The notes: generated by a model from the letters alone, not told the origin. A DNA stretch of 64,000 nucleotides from Kofleriaceae bacterium (GCA_018057825.1 JAGPCY010000041.1:1-64000); one strand, 5' to 3'; positions 39,547 to 49,028 are shown, counted from the stretch's first letter. Numbers and translations are program-made.

Positions 39547-41487
39547 ATGGTGTCTCGTGCTCGCAAGCTGGTGCTCCTCCTGCCGCTGGTGTGGTTGTCG
39601 CTCGTGGGCCTGGCGTTGGCCGGCCTGGGCGCACCTCGGGTGGCCCGCGCCGACGAGCAGCGGGCCTGGGTCAAGGGCATCCCCGACGCCGCCACCTGGG
39701 GTCGCTACGCCAAGCGCTTGAACGCTGACGAGTTCGGCAAGTTCGTCATCGACGTCAAGACCAACGAGATCTACTTCATCGACGTCAACCTGTTCGAGCT
39801 CCACGCCGACTTCGTCCTCGGGGTGCTGCTCAAGCAGGCGTGGACCCGCGACAACGTGATCGCCTACAACAAGAACTACGAGCGGGTGAAGCCCAAGTTC
39901 ATCCTCGGCTACCTGACCCATCACACCAAGGTCGAGCGCTGGACCTTGTCGTTCTGGGAGGGCGACCAGATCGACGCGCCGACGGTCTTGCGGGTCCGCG
40001 ATCGCCTGAAGACCTCGTTCTGGCGCACCGACCTGGCGTTCCGCCCCGACTCGCCGGCCCAGGAGAAGATGGCCAAGGCGGTCGCGGCCAAGGGCTTCCC
40101 GGTGGTCACCAACGATGAGCTGTACAAGACCGCCCCGTTCCAGGCGTTCAACCTGGGTACCGCGATCGGTCGCCTCAAGGTCGTGCCGATCGGCACGCCC
40201 TACGATCAGCTAACCTTCGATCGCCACGACATCGTCCTCCTGCAAGAGAGCTATCCCGACATCAGCCCGGTGGCCGGGATCCTGTCGACCACGTTCTCGA
40301 CCCCGCTGTCCCACGTCAACCTGCGGGCCGGCTCGTGGGGCATCCCCAACGCCGGTTACAAGCGGGCCCGCGAGGAGTTCGGCGGGCTCGACGGCAAGCT
40401 GGTCTACTACGCGGTCGAGGACGCGGGCGCGGTGGTCCGCGAGGCGACCCCGGCCGAGATCGCTGCCTGGGAGCAGGTCAAGGCCCAGGCCCGCCACGTC
40501 GCGCTGCCCCAAGCCGACCTCGACGATCCGCGGCTGCCGATGTTGACCGCGATCCGGGCCCGCGACGTGGTCCGGTACGGCACCAAGACCGCAAACCTCG
40601 GCGAGATCCGCACCGCCAACTTGCCCAACGTCCGGATCCCGGACGGCTTCGGCGTGCCGTTCTTCTACTACGTCCGCCACCTGCGCCAGCACGGCCTCGA
40701 CGCCCGGATCGCGGCGATGCTCGCCGATCCGCGGTTCGTCGAGCCGGCCTGGCGGCGGACCACCCTCGAGGAGCTGCGCGCCGCGATCGTCGCCGCGCCG
40801 CTGGAGCCTGAGGTGCTCGACGTCCTGTACCGCCGGGTCCGGCGCAAGCTCGGCGGGCGCGGGGTGTTCGTGCGCAGCTCGACCAACGCCGAGGATCTGC
40901 CCGGGTTCAACGGCGCCGGGCTCTACGACACCGTGGCCAACGTCCGCGGCAAGGCCGCTCTCGGCCAGGCGGTGAAGACGGTGTGGGCCTCGCTGTGGAA
41001 CCTGCGCGCGGTCGACGAGCGCGACGTCTTCGGCATCGATCATCGCCAGGTCTACGCCGCGGTGATGATCCAGGTCGGCGTGGCGGCGACCGCCGCCGGG
41101 GTGCTGGTGACGACCAACCTCTACGACAAGCGCGACGCCGACGGCTTCACGATCAACGCCAAGTGGGGCCTGGGGATGAAGGTGGTCGAGGGCCAGAAGG
41201 TGCCCGAGCAGATCATCTTCGACGCCACCAATGACGGCACCAAGATCATCTCGCGCACCGACGACCCGACGATGTTGATCTTCGACCCCGGCGGCGGGCT
41301 GCGCGAGGTGCCGGTGGCTGGGACCGACGTGATCCTGACCGAGGACCGGGCCAAGCGCCTGGTCGGGGCGGTCCGCGAGTTCATGCCGTTGTTCGCGCCC
41401 GGCGCGCCGCTCGACGTCGAGTGGGTCCTCGAGGGAGAGACGATCTGGATCGTCCAGGCCCGGCCGTTCGTGACGAAGGGACGGTAG
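39547..41487 (+). CDS. exported PEP/pyruvate-binding dikinase-like protein
   Basis: This 646-residue protein starts with a long signal peptide (hydrophobic core about 8-28, cleavage near ARA at 36). A phosphohistidine swivel domain lies about 215-300, with LSHVNLRAG and the likely phospho-His at residue 256. The ATP-grasp PPDK_N domain follows at about 340-646, with RSSTNAEDLPGFNGAG near 443 and a C-terminal EWVLEGETIWIVQARP. This order, His domain before ATP domain, is that of glucan water dikinase; PEP synthase and PPDK have it the other way round. The PEP-binding domain is absent. Export is puzzling because ATP is scarce outside the inner membrane. A tract follows the stop codon. Confidence 0.78.
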   Translation: MVSRARKLVLLLPLVWLSLVGLALAGLGAPRVARADEQRAWVKGIPDAATWGRYAKRLNADEFGKFVIDVKTNEIYFIDVNLFELHADFVLGVLLKQAWTRDNVIAYNKNYERVKPKFILGYLTHHTKVERWTLSFWEGDQIDAPTVLRVRDRLKTSFWRTDLAFRPDSPAQEKMAKAVAAKGFPVVTNDELYKTAPFQAFNLGTAIGRLKVVPIGTPYDQLTFDRHDIVLLQESYPDISPVAGILSTTFSTPLSHVNLRAGSWGIPNAGYKRAREEFGGLDGKLVYYAVEDAGAVVREATPAEIAAWEQVKAQARHVALPQADLDDPRLPMLTAIRARDVVRYGTKTANLGEIRTANLPNVRIPDGFGVPFFYYVRHLRQHGLDARIAAMLADPRFVEPAWRRTTLEELRAAIVAAPLEPEVLDVLYRRVRRKLGGRGVFVRSSTNAEDLPGFNGAGLYDTVANVRGKAALGQAVKTVWASLWNLRAVDERDVFGIDHRQVYAAVMIQVGVAATAAGVLVTTNLYDKRDADGFTINAKWGLGMKVVEGQKVPEQIIFDATNDGTKIISRTDDPTMLIFDPGGGLREVPVAGTDVILTEDRAKRLVGAVREFMPLFAPGAPLDVEWVLEGETIWIVQARPFVTKGR

Positions 41488-41740
41488 GCGGAGGCGGGGG
41501 CGGAGACGAGGCGGAGACCGTGGCGGAGGCCGAACCCGAGACCGAGACCGAGACCGAGGCCGAGGCCGAGACCGAGACCGAGTCCGAGGCGGAGACCGAG
41601 GCGGAGACCGAGACCGAGGCGGAGACCGAGGCCGAGACCGAGGCCGAGACCGAGGCCGAGACCGAGGCGGAGACCCAGGCGGAGACCGAGACCGAGGCGG
41701 AGGCGGAGACCGAGGCCGAGGCCGACTCCGAACCCGAGGA
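41488..41740. repeat. CCGAGR hexanucleotide tract g
   Basis: GAGACCGAG/GAGGCGGAG units on the + strand fill the entire 253-nt gap between the convergent dikinase (+) and transporter (-) genes. They are the complement of CTCGGY. Confidence 0.9.
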
Positions 41741-44700
41741 CTAGCTCGTGCGGCCGCGCAGCGCGGCGCCGAGGTGGCGGACCAGGGCGCCGCCCAGGCC
41801 GGGCTCGTCGTCGAGGAGCTGATCGAGCTCGACCCGGGGCAGGCGGTACAGGCGGGTCGGGGTGGCGGCGATCACCCGCGGGCTCGGGCGCGGCGCGAAG
41901 GCCGCCAGCTCGTCGACGGCCTGGCCGCGCGCGACCGTCCGCCCGTCGACCTCGACCGCGCCGTCGACCACCACCAAGAGCGCGTCGATCAGCTCGCCGT
42001 CGGCGACCGCGGTGGCGCCGGCGGCCAGGCGCACGAGCTGGCCGCGCTCGGCCAATGCCGCGAGCTGCGGCGTGGTCAACCTGGCGAGGAGCGGCACCTC
42101 GGCCAGGGCCAGCATGACGTCGACCGCGGCGGGCACGTCGTCATCCTCGTCGTCGTCGGTGACCCGGCGCAAGAGCTCGAGCGGCGCGATCGCGTCGACC
42201 GCGGCCCGGGCGGCGACCCCGAGCGCGCCGCGGAAGTCGGCCCGGCGCGCCGCCGGCAGGGCGAGCAGCACGAGCTGGCGCGTCAGCGGATCGGGGCCGG
42301 TCAGCTCGGCGGTCACCGCCGCGTCGACCGCGATCGGGCCGACCCGCTGTCGGGCGCCGTGGAGCCGCGCGGCCAATGGTCCCGGATCGAGCAGCGGGAT
42401 CAAGCGGGCGGCCAGCGTCCGCGGCAACGTGGCGTCGAGGATCTCGACCGCGCGGGCCCGCTCGCCGACACCGGTCGCGCTGCGCAGCGCCCGCGCCGCC
42501 CGGGCGATGGCGGGCGCCCGGAGCTGGGCCGCGGCCAGGAGCAAGACGCCGTGGGCCCGCTCGCCCAGGCGCTCTTCGAGGCGGCGCTCGAGGCGGCGCT
42601 CGCCGAGGGCGGCCAGGGCGGCGGCGCGCGCGGCGAGCTGATCCAGCAGGTCGAGCTCGCGCGCGACCAGCCGATCGAGCTCACGCGTCGGCATCGCCAG
42701 CTCGCCCAGGAGCGCGGCGGCGCGATCGCGCGCGGCGCGTCGGCCGGTGGCGACCGCGTGGACCAACGGCACCGCGGCGGCGGCGCCCAGGCCGCGGACG
42801 GCCTGCTCGGCGGCGGCCCGCACGTGATCATCGCGCGCGCCCAGGGCCTCGGTCAGCGCGGTCAGGTCTTCGGGCGCCGGTCCGCCGGGCCAGCGCGCGA
42901 GCACCGTCAGCGCGGCGGCCGCCACCGGAGGCGCCGAGCCCACCAGGCCCCGCGCCAGATCGCGCACGTCGGCGGCCAGCCAGCGGGCCTCGGCGTCGTC
43001 GCCTGCCGCGGCGACGGCGCGCCCGAGGGCGGTGACCGCGTCGGCCGCCAGCGCCGGCGGCAGCGCGTCGCGCCGCCGGACGATCCGCGCGAGCTGGCGG
43101 GCCAGGTGCGGCGCCGGCAAGGCCGCCGGACGATCGTCGACCTCGGCGATCAGCTCGGCGACCGCGGTGGTGGCGGCCGCGGGCTCGTCGTCGTCGAGGG
43201 CGTCGGCCAGGGCCGCGACCAGCGCGTCGTCGTCGGCGGTGAGCCGGGCCCGCGCCACCCGGGTCGCGACCGCTGCGCGAGGGCCGCCGCTGTCCGGAAG
43301 CTCCAACGGCCCGGCGCCTCGTCCCAGACGACCGATCAGCCCGCGTCGGCCGGCCTCGGCCTGATCGTCGTCGACGGTCGGGGCGGCGGCCAGCGCCGCC
43401 GCCGCGCGGGCGTCGCGTTCGCCCGGGCCCACGGTGGCGGCCAACGCGCGGACCGCGGCCCGCGGCGCCGCCGGGTACAGCTCGGCCAGGAGCGGCCGCG
43501 CGTCGAGCCCACCGGCGCGGTGCAGGCGCGCCGCGACCTCGGCGGCGCGCGCCGGATCGTCGGCCGCGACCGCGCGCACGAGCTGGCGCGCCGCGCGCTC
43601 GCCGAGCACGACCTCGGCGTCGCCGCGCTCGGCTGGGGGGGCCGGTTGCGCGAGCGCGCCGAGCGCCCACTCGGGCAGGCGCGCTCGCACCCGCAGGGCC
43701 AGCGCCAGCCAGGCCGCGGTCGCCGCCACCGCCAGGCCGCCGAGCCAGGCCAGGCCGACCGCGCCGGCCGCCAGCCCGCCGAGCACCGCGCCGGTGCGCT
43801 TGGCCGGCCCCTCGAGCCAGCCGCCGACCCGGCCGCGCAGCTCGACCGGCAGGAGGTTCTGCGCCAGCTTCTCGCTCGGACCCTCGACCGCGCCGTCGGT
43901 GACGCGCGCGGTGAGCTGGAGCGCGGCGGCGGCGCCCAGCCCTCCCGACGCGACCAGGCCGACGCTCGCAGCCAGGGTCGCCACCGGCGCGATCGTGAGC
44001 GCACCGCCGACCCCGACCCGGGCCAGGAGCCGCGGCGCCAGCGCGACCTGGACCGCGATCGTCGCGAGCTGACCGACGAGCCGGAGCGAGCCCAGAGCCC
44101 CGGCCAGACGATCGGCGTCGTCGAAGCGCGCCGCCGCCGCCGCGCCGAGGGCGACGTAGGCGATCGCGCCGGCGGCGCCGGCCACCGCGATCAGCCCGGC
44201 CAGACCACGCGCCAGGGGCTGGCCGGCCAGCGCCGCCAGCCCGTCGCGCCAGGCCGCGGTGGCCCCGCTGCGCCCAGGGCCGATCCGGCGGACCGACGGC
44301 GCGAACCCGGCGGCGAGCCCGGCGAGGGCGAAGGCCGCAGCGCCACACAGCATGACCGCGCTGGCGCCGCCGGCCCGCGCGATCGGCGCGACCGCGGCCG
44401 CGCCCACCACCCCGCCGAGTCCGCTGGCGGCGGCGAACCGCGGGACCAAGCGCCGCAGCGCGCGGGCGTCGAACCAGTCGACGACCGCGACCCAGAACGC
44501 CAGCTCGACCGCGGCTTGGACCTGCTTGGCGAGGATGAGGCCCGCCAGCGCCGCCGGGCCGGGCGCCGGCCCATGGGCCAGGCTGACCGCGGCCAGCGCG
44601 AGTCCCCCGGCCGCCGCCAGGCCGACCAGCCAGCGCTGGCGATCGCGACGGTCCGCCGCCGCGCCGACGATCGCCAGGGTCACGGCGACCGCGGCGCTCG

Positions 44701-44851
44701 ACAGCGCGACCGCCGCGCCGAGCCGCCCCGGCCCGATCGCGGCCAGGAACCAGCCGTCGGCCGCCGCCCCGGCCAGGTGACCGCCGGCGCCGACGCACGC
44801 CAGGAGCGCTGCGGCGAGACGCGCCGCCGTGCGTGCCGCGGGGGCCTCCAC
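41741..44851 (-). CDS. transporter-HEAT-cNMP-binding fusion protein
   Basis: This 1036-residue protein has a transporter-like part with about 12 hydrophobic helices (residues about 10-425, for example TLAIVGAAADRRDRQRW, a typical loop), an Ala/Arg-rich helical region fitting HEAT-like repeats (about 450-870) and a C-terminal cyclic-nucleotide-binding-like beta roll (about 900-1020, LVRLAAGATAVADGELIDALLVVV). Fusions of this order occur with nucleotide transporters of the ATP/ADP antiporter family, but the fold could also be a general MFS. The GTG at 44851 is chosen because TACCAT lies 7 nt upstream. The substrate is unknown. Confidence 0.72.
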   Translation of the reverse strand: MEAPAARTAARLAAALLACVGAGGHLAGAAADGWFLAAIGPGRLGAAVALSSAAVAVTLAIVGAAADRRDRQRWLVGLAAAGGLALAAVSLAHGPAPGPAALAGLILAKQVQAAVELAFWVAVVDWFDARALRRLVPRFAAASGLGGVVGAAAVAPIARAGGASAVMLCGAAAFALAGLAAGFAPSVRRIGPGRSGATAAWRDGLAALAGQPLARGLAGLIAVAGAAGAIAYVALGAAAAARFDDADRLAGALGSLRLVGQLATIAVQVALAPRLLARVGVGGALTIAPVATLAASVGLVASGGLGAAAALQLTARVTDGAVEGPSEKLAQNLLPVELRGRVGGWLEGPAKRTGAVLGGLAAGAVGLAWLGGLAVAATAAWLALALRVRARLPEWALGALAQPAPPAERGDAEVVLGERAARQLVRAVAADDPARAAEVAARLHRAGGLDARPLLAELYPAAPRAAVRALAATVGPGERDARAAAALAAAPTVDDDQAEAGRRGLIGRLGRGAGPLELPDSGGPRAAVATRVARARLTADDDALVAALADALDDDEPAAATTAVAELIAEVDDRPAALPAPHLARQLARIVRRRDALPPALAADAVTALGRAVAAAGDDAEARWLAADVRDLARGLVGSAPPVAAAALTVLARWPGGPAPEDLTALTEALGARDDHVRAAAEQAVRGLGAAAAVPLVHAVATGRRAARDRAAALLGELAMPTRELDRLVARELDLLDQLAARAAALAALGERRLERRLEERLGERAHGVLLLAAAQLRAPAIARAARALRSATGVGERARAVEILDATLPRTLAARLIPLLDPGPLAARLHGARQRVGPIAVDAAVTAELTGPDPLTRQLVLLALPAARRADFRGALGVAARAAVDAIAPLELLRRVTDDDEDDDVPAAVDVMLALAEVPLLARLTTPQLAALAERGQLVRLAAGATAVADGELIDALLVVVDGAVEVDGRTVARGQAVDELAAFAPRPSPRVIAATPTRLYRLPRVELDQLLDDEPGLGGALVRHLGAALRGRTS

Positions 44852-44858
44852 GTCGGCG

Positions 44859-44864
44859 ATGGTA
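44859..44864 (-). promoter_or_regulatory. -10 element TACCAT of the transporter gene
   Basis: On the minus strand TACCAT lies 7 nt before the GTG at 44851 and decides that start. Confidence 0.4.
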
Positions 44865-44908
44865 GTCGATCGCTGGGAACCCGGCCTGGCGCGACGGTGT
44901 CTACGGCG

Positions 44909-44914
44909 TATCCT
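44909..44914 (+). promoter_or_regulatory. -10 element TATCCT
   Basis: TATCCT ends 7 nt before the ATG at 44922 and only 1 nt before the ATG at 44916. It favours 44922 as the start of a leaderless mRNA. Confidence 0.4.
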
Positions 44915-44921
44915 CATGGCG

Positions 44922-46598
44922 ATGTCTCGGCGCACCTCGGCGGTCCTGGTTGGCCTCGGTCTCCTCGGCGCCGCCGCGCTCGCCGCGGCGCAGGTCGAGC
45001 GCGGGCCTCGCACCCTGCACGAGGACCTGCCGAGCCCGACCGGTGGCGACTCGCCGCTCCTCGGCGCCGATCCCAAGACCGGCGGCAACCCGACGGCGTT
45101 CGCGTCGGGCGACAAGGTCTTGCCGGCGCCCGAGCTGGCGCCCAAGACCGGCGACGAGCCGGTGTTTGGACGGCAGGGCGCGGTCACCGATCGCGACACC
45201 GAGAGCCGCCTCGACGCGTCGACCGGCGCCGACGACACCCTGCACTACACGAGCGTGTTCAACCCCGAGGTGATGCCGTTCAAGCGCATGAACGCGTTCG
45301 ACGGCATCGGCCCCGACTACGCCAACACCCTGCGCGATCCCGAGCTGCGCCTGGTCCCGATCGGCGGCACCACCGATCGCGCGCGCGATCGCTTCTGGGC
45401 CTCGATCATGATCGAGCTCGCGCCCGGCGCGACGGTGCCGATCCCGTCGGTCGCGCCCGACATGCGGATCTTGTCCTACGAGACCCACCCGACCACCGCG
45501 GTGACCTTCGCCAAGGACTCGGCCGACAACTTCTACGTCCGCGCGGACGGCGGCGGGCGCGGCCAGGTCCGGTTGGTCTTCCTGGCCGACGCCGACGCCG
45601 GCTACTTCGCGCCGCAGCTCCCCAGCCGGGCGTACTCGGTCGGGCGGGTCCGGACCCTGGCGCGGGACGCCGGCCTCTTGCCGACGTTGCCTCCCGAGGT
45701 CGCCGCCACCGCCCAGCGCGCCCTGGCCGAGCTCAAGCTGTCGACCGACGACGAGCTCGGCACCGCGTTCAACACCCTGGTCTATTACTTCCGCGGCTTC
45801 GAGGCCAAGCCGATCCCCAACCCGACCGGCGACATCTACTGGGACCTCTACAAGCACCAGGCCGGCGTGTGTCGGCACCGGTCGGCGACCTTCACGATCA
45901 CCGCCAACGCCCTCGGCATCCCGACGCGCTACGTCTACAACGAGGCCCACGCCTTCGTCGAGGTGTGGTTCCCCGAGCGCGGCTGGCAGCGGATCGATCT
46001 GGGCGGCGCGGCGTCTCGCCTCGACGTCGCCAATGGCGAGGACAAGACCATCCACCGGCCGCGCGGCGACGATCCGTTCGCCAAGCCCAAGGCCTACACC
46101 GAGAACTACACCCAGCTCTCGGGTGACATCACCGGCCTCTCGCAGCAGCAGCTCGACGAGGCCCGCGCGTCCCTCGACGATCGTCCGGCCAGCGGCGACT
46201 ACGACGGCCCCGGCGCCGGTCCAGGCCCGGGCAATGACGACGCGGTCTTCGGGCCCGGCACCGACAAGGATGGCCTCCAGCTCGATCCCGCCAAGCCGGT
46301 GCCGATGGTCACCGTGACCCTGGTCGACGCCGTCGGCTACCGCGGCGAGGGCCTGACGATCGAGGGCCGGGTCGATGCGCCGGGCGTGCGCGGCGTGGCC
46401 GGCCTGCGGGTCGACGTCTCGCTGGCGCCGGTCGGGCGCGAGGGCTTCGAGGGTCGGCCGATCGGGCGGGCGGTGACCGCCGCCGACGGCTCCTTCGTGA
46501 TCGACGCGGTCATCCCCGCCGACCTGAACCTCGCGGCCTACGAGGTCTACGTGTCGACCCGCGGCGACGCCCGCTACAACCCGGCGATGTCGGACTGA
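44922..46598 (+). CDS. exported transglutaminase-like protein
   Basis: This 558-residue protein has a signal peptide (VLVGLGLLGAAALAAAQ) and a transglutaminase-like core at about 265-365. The catalytic triad is visible: Cys 317 in GVCRHRSA, His 343 in NEAHAFVEVWFPERGW and Asp 359 in RIDLG. The preceding part is beta-rich. The C-terminus (about 465-558) looks like an Ig or carboxypeptidase-regulatory beta domain. Bacterial members are mostly peptidases or protein-modifying enzymes acting in the periplasm. The ATG at 44916 is an alternative start. Confidence 0.82.
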   Translation: MSRRTSAVLVGLGLLGAAALAAAQVERGPRTLHEDLPSPTGGDSPLLGADPKTGGNPTAFASGDKVLPAPELAPKTGDEPVFGRQGAVTDRDTESRLDASTGADDTLHYTSVFNPEVMPFKRMNAFDGIGPDYANTLRDPELRLVPIGGTTDRARDRFWASIMIELAPGATVPIPSVAPDMRILSYETHPTTAVTFAKDSADNFYVRADGGGRGQVRLVFLADADAGYFAPQLPSRAYSVGRVRTLARDAGLLPTLPPEVAATAQRALAELKLSTDDELGTAFNTLVYYFRGFEAKPIPNPTGDIYWDLYKHQAGVCRHRSATFTITANALGIPTRYVYNEAHAFVEVWFPERGWQRIDLGGAASRLDVANGEDKTIHRPRGDDPFAKPKAYTENYTQLSGDITGLSQQQLDEARASLDDRPASGDYDGPGAGPGPGNDDAVFGPGTDKDGLQLDPAKPVPMVTVTLVDAVGYRGEGLTIEGRVDAPGVRGVAGLRVDVSLAPVGREGFEGRPIGRAVTAADGSFVIDAVIPADLNLAAYEVYVSTRGDARYNPAMSD

Positions 46599-46610
46599 GC
46601 GGCGCCGCGC

Positions 46611-47522
46611 CTACCGCGTCAGCACCTGCCGGCGGTTGCCGCGCCAGGTGAGGATCAGGTGGTCGCCGATCACCTCGACGCGGGCCTCGTCGAGCGCCCG
46701 GCTCGGCGCGCCGGCCAGGCACGGGTGGTCGCCAGCGGCGACCGCGACCTCGCGCAGGTACAAGGCCTCGCCGCGCGGCCGCCCGCGCACCAGGTAGCGG
46801 TCGACGAATTGGTAGCCGGGCGCGCCGGCGCACGGCACGATCGCGCCGTCCGGATCCCGGACGGTCACGGTGCGGCGGTAATGGCCACCGGCCTCGCCGT
46901 CGGGACCGACGGTCAGCTCCCAGCGCTCGTCCTCGACCTGGACCAGACGGCCCGCGGTCCACGAGCGCGCCGACCACCGCCAAGCGCCAGCCGGCGGCGT
47001 CGGCTCGGCTCGCGGCGGTGGTGGCGGTGGTGGATCGGCCCGGCGCAGGGTCGCGGTGCCGTCGCCCCAGTCCAGGCGCAGGCTGTCGCGATCGAGCCAG
47101 CGCGCGCGGTAGGTCGCGAGGCGGCGCAGCCCGCGATCGCACGGCGACGGCGCCACCTGGTACGAGGTCTCGGTCAAGGTCGCGCCGCCGGCGGCCGGCG
47201 TCACCGCCACCGCGACCGACGACGCCAGCCGGTAGCGGGTGGCCTGGGCGCAGGTGAACGGGACGCCATCGGTCGCGGTCAGCTCGACGGTGCGCTGGTA
47301 CTGGCCGCGGACCTCGGGCCACGGCAGATCGGCGGTGAAGGACCAGCGCTCGTCCTCGTGGCGGTGGACCCCGTCGACGTCGCTGCCGTGTTGCCAGGCC
47401 CAGGTCCCGGTCAGGTCGCGCAGGTCGGCGATGTCCGACAGGGTCAGGGCCTCGGGGTCGTGGGGCCCACGACACGCCAGCGCGGGCAGGGTCAGCGCGA
47501 GCGCCGTCGCCCGGCTGATCAC
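46611..47522 (-). CDS. lipoprotein with two similar beta domains
   Basis: This 303-residue protein has a lipoprotein signal (LALTLPALAC). The mature part has two related halves: GTWAWQHGSDVDGVHRHEDERWSF with QYQRTVEL in the first and WRWSARSWTAGRLVQVEDERWEL with HYRRTVTV in the second, so an internal duplication is likely. Each half has Cys residues in equivalent places (PFTCAQ, PCDRG; VPCAG, HPCLAG), which may form disulfides. It starts at GTG 47522, overlapping the kinase stop as GTGA. A role as sensor or target of the kinase pathway is only suggested by position. Confidence 0.75.
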   Translation of the reverse strand: MISRATALALTLPALACRGPHDPEALTLSDIADLRDLTGTWAWQHGSDVDGVHRHEDERWSFTADLPWPEVRGQYQRTVELTATDGVPFTCAQATRYRLASSVAVAVTPAAGGATLTETSYQVAPSPCDRGLRRLATYRARWLDRDSLRLDWGDGTATLRRADPPPPPPPRAEPTPPAGAWRWSARSWTAGRLVQVEDERWELTVGPDGEAGGHYRRTVTVRDPDGAIVPCAGAPGYQFVDRYLVRGRPRGEALYLREVAVAAGDHPCLAGAPSRALDEARVEVIGDHLILTWRGNRRQVLTR

Positions 47523-48688
47523 GGCACGCCGACGTCGGTCGAGTCGCCGCCCTGCCAGGCCTCGACCACCGCGCCGGCGGACAGGAAGTACCCGAGCTGC
47601 GGGTCGGCGGCGCGGTCGACCTTGTTCCAGGCGCCGTGCTCGCCGCGGGCCTCGATGACCGGCGTGATCTCGTCGTCGGGCGGAGCGTCGGCCGGCGGCG
47701 GTGGCTCGTGGTGCCACTCGACGACGTCGCCGCGCGCGATCGGGGTTCGGCCGACGCCGACCAGGGCCCGGGCCTCGCGCGCGATCCGGCTGGCGCTCGG
47801 CCAGAGCTGGGCCTTTTCGGCGGCTCGCTCGAGGGCGTCGGCCAGGGCCGCGCCGCTCGGCCAGCGCGCGTCGGGATCGCGGGCCAACGCCGCCATGATC
47901 ACGTCGGAGATCTCGGTCGGCAGCTCGGCCCGGCGCGCCACCGGCTCGGGGATCGGCTGGCGCTGGACCCGGGCGCAGGTGTCGAGGTCGCTCGTGCCAT
48001 GGAACAGCGGCTCGCCGACCAAGAGCTCGTGCATGACCACGCCCCACGAGAAGAGATCGGCGCGCTGGTCGATGGTGCGCGTGCGGTCGAGCTGCTCGGG
48101 CGCGACGTAGGCGTACTTGCCCTTCACGACCCCGGCCTGGGTGCGGTGGGTCTGCAGCGACGCGCGGGCCACACCGAAGTCGATGAGCTTGACCCGACCG
48201 TCGGGCGTGATGAGGACGTTCTGCGGGGTGACGTCGCGGTGGATGACCGCCAGCGGGGTGCCGTCGACGTCGGTCAGGCGGTGCAGGTAGTCGAGGGCCC
48301 GGGCCAGGGCCAGGCCGACGCCGACCGCCGGGGCCAGCGCCAGCGGCCGGCGATAGCGCGCGGCCGCGCGCATGAGCGCCAGGAGCGACGCACCCGCGAT
48401 GTACTCGAGCGCGAGGTACGGACGCCCACCGGCCGAGCCCAGGTGGAAGGCCTGCGGCAGGTTCGGGTGGTGGCACCGGAGCGAGATCCGGCCCTCGGTG
48501 ACGAAGTACTCGATGAACTCCGGCTGATCGAGCAGGTCGGCGCGGATCTGCTTGATCGCGACCCAGCGATCGCCGCCCAGCGGCGTCCGTTCGATCGCCA
48601 GGAACACGTCGGCCATGCCGCCGGTCGCGATCCGCTCGAGGAGGCGGAAGCGATCGAGGGTCTGGGGCAGGGGCTCGACGCGGATCAT
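47519..48688 (-). CDS. Ser/Thr protein kinase, soluble
   Basis: This 389-residue protein has a complete Hanks-type kinase domain: glycine loop IATGGMADVF at 20-29, ATP-binding Lys 46, HRDVTPQN at 150-157, DFG at 170-172 and APEQ near 197. No membrane helix follows; the C-terminal 100 residues are Pro/Glu-rich with a short aromatic end. It is the second gene of a likely operon: the 91-residue hypothetical gene ends 7 nt upstream and the lipoprotein gene overlaps its stop. Confidence 0.92.
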   Translation of the reverse strand: MIRVEPLPQTLDRFRLLERIATGGMADVFLAIERTPLGGDRWVAIKQIRADLLDQPEFIEYFVTEGRISLRCHHPNLPQAFHLGSAGGRPYLALEYIAGASLLALMRAAARYRRPLALAPAVGVGLALARALDYLHRLTDVDGTPLAVIHRDVTPQNVLITPDGRVKLIDFGVARASLQTHRTQAGVVKGKYAYVAPEQLDRTRTIDQRADLFSWGVVMHELLVGEPLFHGTSDLDTCARVQRQPIPEPVARRAELPTEISDVIMAALARDPDARWPSGAALADALERAAEKAQLWPSASRIAREARALVGVGRTPIARGDVVEWHHEPPPPADAPPDDEITPVIEARGEHGAWNKVDRAADPQLGYFLSAGAVVEAWQGGDSTDVGVP

Positions 48689-48695
48689 CGTCAGG

Positions 48696-48971
48696 TCATG
48701 GGCGGTGGCGGCGGTAGACGTCGTCGACCAGCGCCGCGATCGCGGCGTCGCTCAGGCCGTCAGGGCGGCGGTGGGGGCCGCCGTGGCGCGACGCTGGATC
48801 GTAGTCCCAGGCGACCGCGGCCGCCAGGTGGCGGGTGGTGTCCGCGGCGCTGCCGCCGAGGCGGGCCAGGCGGGCCGCGCGATCGCGCAGCTCGGCCAGG
48901 GCCACGGCCAGGCGGCGCTCCGCGCCCTGCGATGAACCACCGAGAGAGGAGACCAGCCAGGGGAAGCTCAC
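48696..48971 (-). CDS. small hypothetical protein ahead of the kinase
   Basis: This 91-residue Ala/Arg-rich protein is mostly helical and has no recognised domain. It starts at GTG 48971, with TATACT ending 6 nt upstream on the minus strand. It ends 7 nt before the kinase start. The tight spacing and the promoter support a real gene. Confidence 0.6.
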   Translation of the reverse strand: MSFPWLVSSLGGSSQGAERRLAVALAELRDRAARLARLGGSAADTTRHLAAAVAWDYDPASRHGGPHRRPDGLSDAAIAALVDDVYRRHRP

Positions 48972-48977
48972 CGCGGG

Positions 48978-48983
48978 AGTATA
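48978..48983 (-). promoter_or_regulatory. -10 element TATACT of the kinase operon
   Basis: TATACT on the minus strand lies 6 nt before GTG 48971. It is a five-of-six match to consensus. Confidence 0.5.
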
Positions 48984-49028
48984 TCAGCGCGCGGCGCGGT
49001 GGGCTGGGCGCGCGGACGGTGGTCGGCG

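Noticed and set aside
41421-41744. A possible acidic ETEAEAE protein behind the dikinase
   Set aside because: It starts inside the dikinase gene in another frame and then reads only tract g.
41774-46126. A 1450-codon open frame on the + strand across the transporter gene
   Set aside because: It is antisense to the transporter-HEAT-cNMP gene and then runs out of frame through the transglutaminase gene. Its composition (Arg/Gln/Gly/Ala) is typical of shadow frames in GC-rich DNA.
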